Part shown: positions 7,508 to 10,015 of the stretch, piece after piece
Layout of the letters: every line of letters begins with the position of its first letter
Numbering within the stretch: the first letter of the stretch is position 1
Notes under the pieces: model-generated
Told to the model about the DNA's origin: nothing
The model's input: only the letters and a program-made list of their open reading frames with translations
The model's database searches: none
Translations under genes and position numbers: made by a program
Origin: Paludibacter sp.
GTDB lineage: Bacteria > Bacteroidota > Bacteroidia > Bacteroidales > Paludibacteraceae
Reading direction: 5' to 3'
Assembly: GCA_024709185.1 (NCBI GenBank)
Contig: JANJXE010000173.1
Span: forward strand, 1 to 10,015
DNA: 10,015 nucleotides

Positions 7508-8742
7508 TGTTCACCGCAATGAAAATATTCAAGTCACCTTTCATCCTGTTAACGGCATTTACGGTACTGATGGTATCGTGCCTGGACGAAACACCTTCGG
7601 TCACCATCAACCGCTACGAAATCCGGGTTGAAATGCCGGACGGCTTTAAGCCGGATATTGCCTATGCCAACAAAACCATCATCCTGAAAAGCAACCGGTT
7701 CAGCTTCACCGGACAAACCAACGAAGAAGGGGTTGCAGTATTCACCAATATTGTACCCGACATCTACAGCATCAGCACTTCGTGGGAAATCGAAGGCGAA
7801 GACTATATTGAAATGGCCGACACAGTGGTAGAAAGCAGGGATGTGGTACTTTCGGGAAGTATTGCAGCAGAAAATATTTTTGCAGAAGGCACGAAAACGC
7901 TAAGCCTTTCAAAATCCGTACGGCAAAGCCTGATTGTAAGTAAAGTGTATGCTTCGGGAACCAAGGATAACAACAACCGGAATTACGTTTCCGACCAGTA
8001 CATTGAATTTTTCAACAATTCGGATGAGGTCGTAATCATCGACAGCACCTATTATTTCGGTTTGGTAGAAGCCGAGTCGGTAATTGCTTACCCTGCTTCC
8101 AAAAATCCGGGATTTGTATATGCCCGGCAGATTTTCCGCTTTTTCGACAATGCTACGCAATTTGTAGTACAACCCGGAGGCACTGTGCTGGTAGTAAATA
8201 GCGCCGTAGATCACCTTGAATTTGCACCGCTATCCGTTAACCTTCGAACAGCCGATTTTGAGGCAAAGAGTCCGACTTTTTCAAACAATTCAGCAGTCAG
8301 AGAGCTGAAGTTGATTTTCTCCGCTTTCCCTTCGCTCATTTACATGAATCTGGTGCGCGGTGGTGAAAATGGAATTTTTCTTTTTAAAACCGAAGAAAAT
8401 GTAAAACAATTTCCAATATTCTATATTCCGGGAAGAGAAACAGGCAATCGCTACATGCAAATACCTGCAAATCTTATTTTCGATGGAGTAGAAATCCTGC
8501 GAAACAAGGTAAATGTTGGTCCCGACGTTACCACCAAGCGTTTGCAATCCTTTATTGATGCAGGCTTCATGAACATTAATGCCCTTTCGGGATATACCAA
8601 TGAAAGCGTTGAACGCCGGGTAGATAAGGCCAAAACGAATGGCACCCGCTATTATCTGATCGATACCAACAACAGCACGAACGATATGCGTACGGTTACC
8701 GACCCTACCCCCGGAAAATACGACAAAGCATTACTCAACTAA
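7507..8742 (+). CDS. DUF4876-type lipoprotein with lamin-tail-like domain
   Basis: This is a 411-residue protein from ATG 7507, which overlaps the receptor stop by one base (TAATG) and suggests translational coupling. ATG 7519 is an alternative start giving a tidier signal peptide (MKIFKSPFILL). The lipobox is LMVSC, with lipidated Cys25. The following residues L-D-E are acidic, compatible with the surface-export signal of Bacteroidota lipoproteins. Residues about 33-122 form a beta-sandwich carboxypeptidase-regulatory/Ig-like domain (TGQTNEEGVAVFTNI). Residues about 140-395 resemble a lamin-tail-like fold: SLIVSKVYASG, DQYIEFFNNSDEVVIID, then the closing ESVERRVD and YYLIDTNNSTNDM. This arrangement matches my recollection of DUF4876, a family of unknown function found beside TonB receptors. 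It probably works as the receptor's partner, in the position SusD-type proteins hold in other loci, but it has no SusD similarity that I can see. Family assignment is from memory and not searched. Confidence 0.85.
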   Translation: MFTAMKIFKSPFILLTAFTVLMVSCLDETPSVTINRYEIRVEMPDGFKPDIAYANKTIILKSNRFSFTGQTNEEGVAVFTNIVPDIYSISTSWEIEGEDYIEMADTVVESRDVVLSGSIAAENIFAEGTKTLSLSKSVRQSLIVSKVYASGTKDNNNRNYVSDQYIEFFNNSDEVVIIDSTYYFGLVEAESVIAYPASKNPGFVYARQIFRFFDNATQFVVQPGGTVLVVNSAVDHLEFAPLSVNLRTADFEAKSPTFSNNSAVRELKLIFSAFPSLIYMNLVRGGENGIFLFKTEENVKQFPIFYIPGRETGNRYMQIPANLIFDGVEILRNKVNVGPDVTTKRLQSFIDAGFMNINALSGYTNESVERRVDKAKTNGTRYYLIDTNNSTNDMRTVTDPTPGKYDKALLN

Positions 8743-8749
8743 CAGCGCT

Positions 8750-10015
8750 ATGAATCAACTCAACAACTACAGATACTACCTGCTTCTCGCTGTTTTGCTT
8801 CCGACACTTGCATGGGGGGCACAACCAACGAAAAGTGCTGAAGCCATGGAGCTCAGCAAAATCTGGCGGCCGCTTACGCAGGTGCAGAACGCAGCTATGC
8901 TGGGAATTTCGGGCGTACAACCTCACGGGATGACCGAACTGGGATACAGTTCCGAATCGGGCGAGTATCACCGGGCACAGGAAGGTAATGCCCGCAACGG
9001 ACTCAACTTTTACTCCGAGCGCTACGATGTCATCAGCAAAAACTGGGTTTCGTGGGGCAGTTTTAATTTCATTATGGACCGGGAAGAAAACCGTCGCTGG
9101 TCGGATGTGATCAACACCTACAACAACAATCCCTACATCTATGGAAGTAGTGTGCCCGCCAATTACGACCGGCAGCTGTTCGATTTTAAAGCCAAGATTA
9201 GTTCGCGTTTCGACTCTCGCTGGAATATCGGACTGGGTATCGACTATCAGGTAGGCGATTTATCCCGCCTGCGCGACCCGCGTACCCGCGTTTTTCTTGC
9301 CGATTACGCAGCCCTTCCCGGCGTCACTTTCCGATTGAATAACACAACCAGGGTTGGACTCAACTTGTTGGCCAGGTATCAGAAAGAAAAAATGCCGAAT
9401 GTGACCACGGTACAGGACGATCCTAACCTTGCATTTTACACCTTTAGCGGAATGGAAAATGCCGATGCTGTTGTGAGTGGTTACAAGGGCTTTCAACGGC
9501 AATTCGCAAGTTCGTTTTACGGTGGTGATGTACAATATTCCTTTGAAGATGCACAAAAAAAGCTATTGATCTCGGCCGGAGCTTTTTACCAACACCAGGA
9601 AATTCTGGAAAATATCCGCCAGAGTCCCGGAACCTTTCGATCGCTGAATTACCGGATGAAAAGCATCTACACCCAGAAAACAACCGATAAATTGCTGAAT
9701 ATCGCTTTAGAAGGAAACATGAAACAGGGAGCAGCCAACGAAAACCTGCAACAGTTAATTACCATCCGCGACACAACTACGGGTATTGCTTCTCAGGAGT
9801 GGGTAACGCTGTACACCTACAAAAACCGTTACCTCAATAATACGTATCAGTTGCGTTTCACGGCCGATTTGAGAGATAGTAATGCCGATGTAAACGACTT
9901 TCGGTCTATGATTGGGATTGAAGCAGGAACTTACGGTTTCACCAACCAATATCATCTACCCTTTTCCGAACTGAGCGTGAATCGGGGCTATGCAGGTGTT
10001 TACGGTCATTACCGT
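8750..10015 (+). CDS. DUF6850-type outer-membrane beta-barrel protein, 3'-truncated
   Basis: The frame stays open from ATG 8750 to the window end (422 codons), so the C-terminus is missing. The start is 7 nt after the lipoprotein stop, in the same operon. Residues 1-24 are a signal peptide (MNQLNNYRYY, core LLLAVLLPTLAW, cleavage near GA). The mature part opens with ELSKIWRPLTQVQNAAM. It then shows alternating polar and aromatic strands with short turns, as in outer-membrane barrels: GLNFYSERYDVIS, WVSWGSFNFIMDREE, WNIGLGIDYQVGD, TRVGLNLLARYQKEK and YQLRFTADLRDSNADVND. This matches my recollection of the DUF6850 outer-membrane beta-barrel family, which is found next to DUF4876 lipoproteins and TonB receptors. 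No biochemical function is known to me. It lacks the plug domain, so it is not a second TonB receptor; a porin-like, assembly or ligand-handling role is possible. The barrel call is firm, the family name less so. Confidence 0.82.
   Translation, partial: MNQLNNYRYYLLLAVLLPTLAWGAQPTKSAEAMELSKIWRPLTQVQNAAMLGISGVQPHGMTELGYSSESGEYHRAQEGNARNGLNFYSERYDVISKNWVSWGSFNFIMDREENRRWSDVINTYNNNPYIYGSSVPANYDRQLFDFKAKISSRFDSRWNIGLGIDYQVGDLSRLRDPRTRVFLADYAALPGVTFRLNNTTRVGLNLLARYQKEKMPNVTTVQDDPNLAFYTFSGMENADAVVSGYKGFQRQFASSFYGGDVQYSFEDAQKKLLISAGAFYQHQEILENIRQSPGTFRSLNYRMKSIYTQKTTDKLLNIALEGNMKQGAANENLQQLITIRDTTTGIASQEWVTLYTYKNRYLNNTYQLRFTADLRDSNADVNDFRSMIGIEAGTYGFTNQYHLPFSELSVNRGYAGVYGHYR

Overview
The window comes from a member of the Bacteroidota, probably an anaerobic Bacteroidales-type lineage that has a type IX secretion system (T9SS). 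Three lines of evidence support this. Three consecutive proteins end in the C-terminal sorting domain used by T9SS cargo. Two intergenic regions carry the Bacteroidota -7 promoter box (TAnnTTTG). The TonB-dependent receptor has the N-terminal carboxypeptidase-regulatory-like extension typical of this phylum. Genus and species cannot be read from the window. All six genes lie on the + strand, and there are no RNA genes, mobile elements or CRISPR arrays.

Left part (1-2935), surface or secreted proteins. The window opens inside a gene whose visible part is a jelly-roll-like region, a fibronectin type III domain and a T9SS sorting domain; it ends at a strong intrinsic terminator. Next is a monocistronic-looking gene with its own promoter and terminator. 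It encodes a secreted right-handed parallel beta-helix protein with a T9SS sorting domain.

Right part (about 3038-10015), one apparent operon running off the right edge. A promoter box at 3038-3045 precedes four tightly packed genes: (a) a T9SS-secreted multidomain binding-type protein; (b) a TonB-dependent outer-membrane receptor starting about 16 nt later, probably at a GTG codon; (c) a DUF4876-type lipoprotein whose ATG overlaps the receptor stop codon (TAATG); (d) a DUF6850-type outer-membrane beta-barrel protein, cut by the window end. No terminator is visible between them.

The inferred joint role is an outer-membrane uptake system: a receptor that imports a ligand using TonB energy, a lipoprotein partner, a second barrel protein, and a secreted protein that may bind or present the ligand. 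There is no SusD homologue, so this is not a standard Sus-type glycan locus. The ligand cannot be identified from the sequence. The combination of a T9SS cargo protein with a TonB receptor/DUF4876/DUF6850 set is the most interesting feature of the window.
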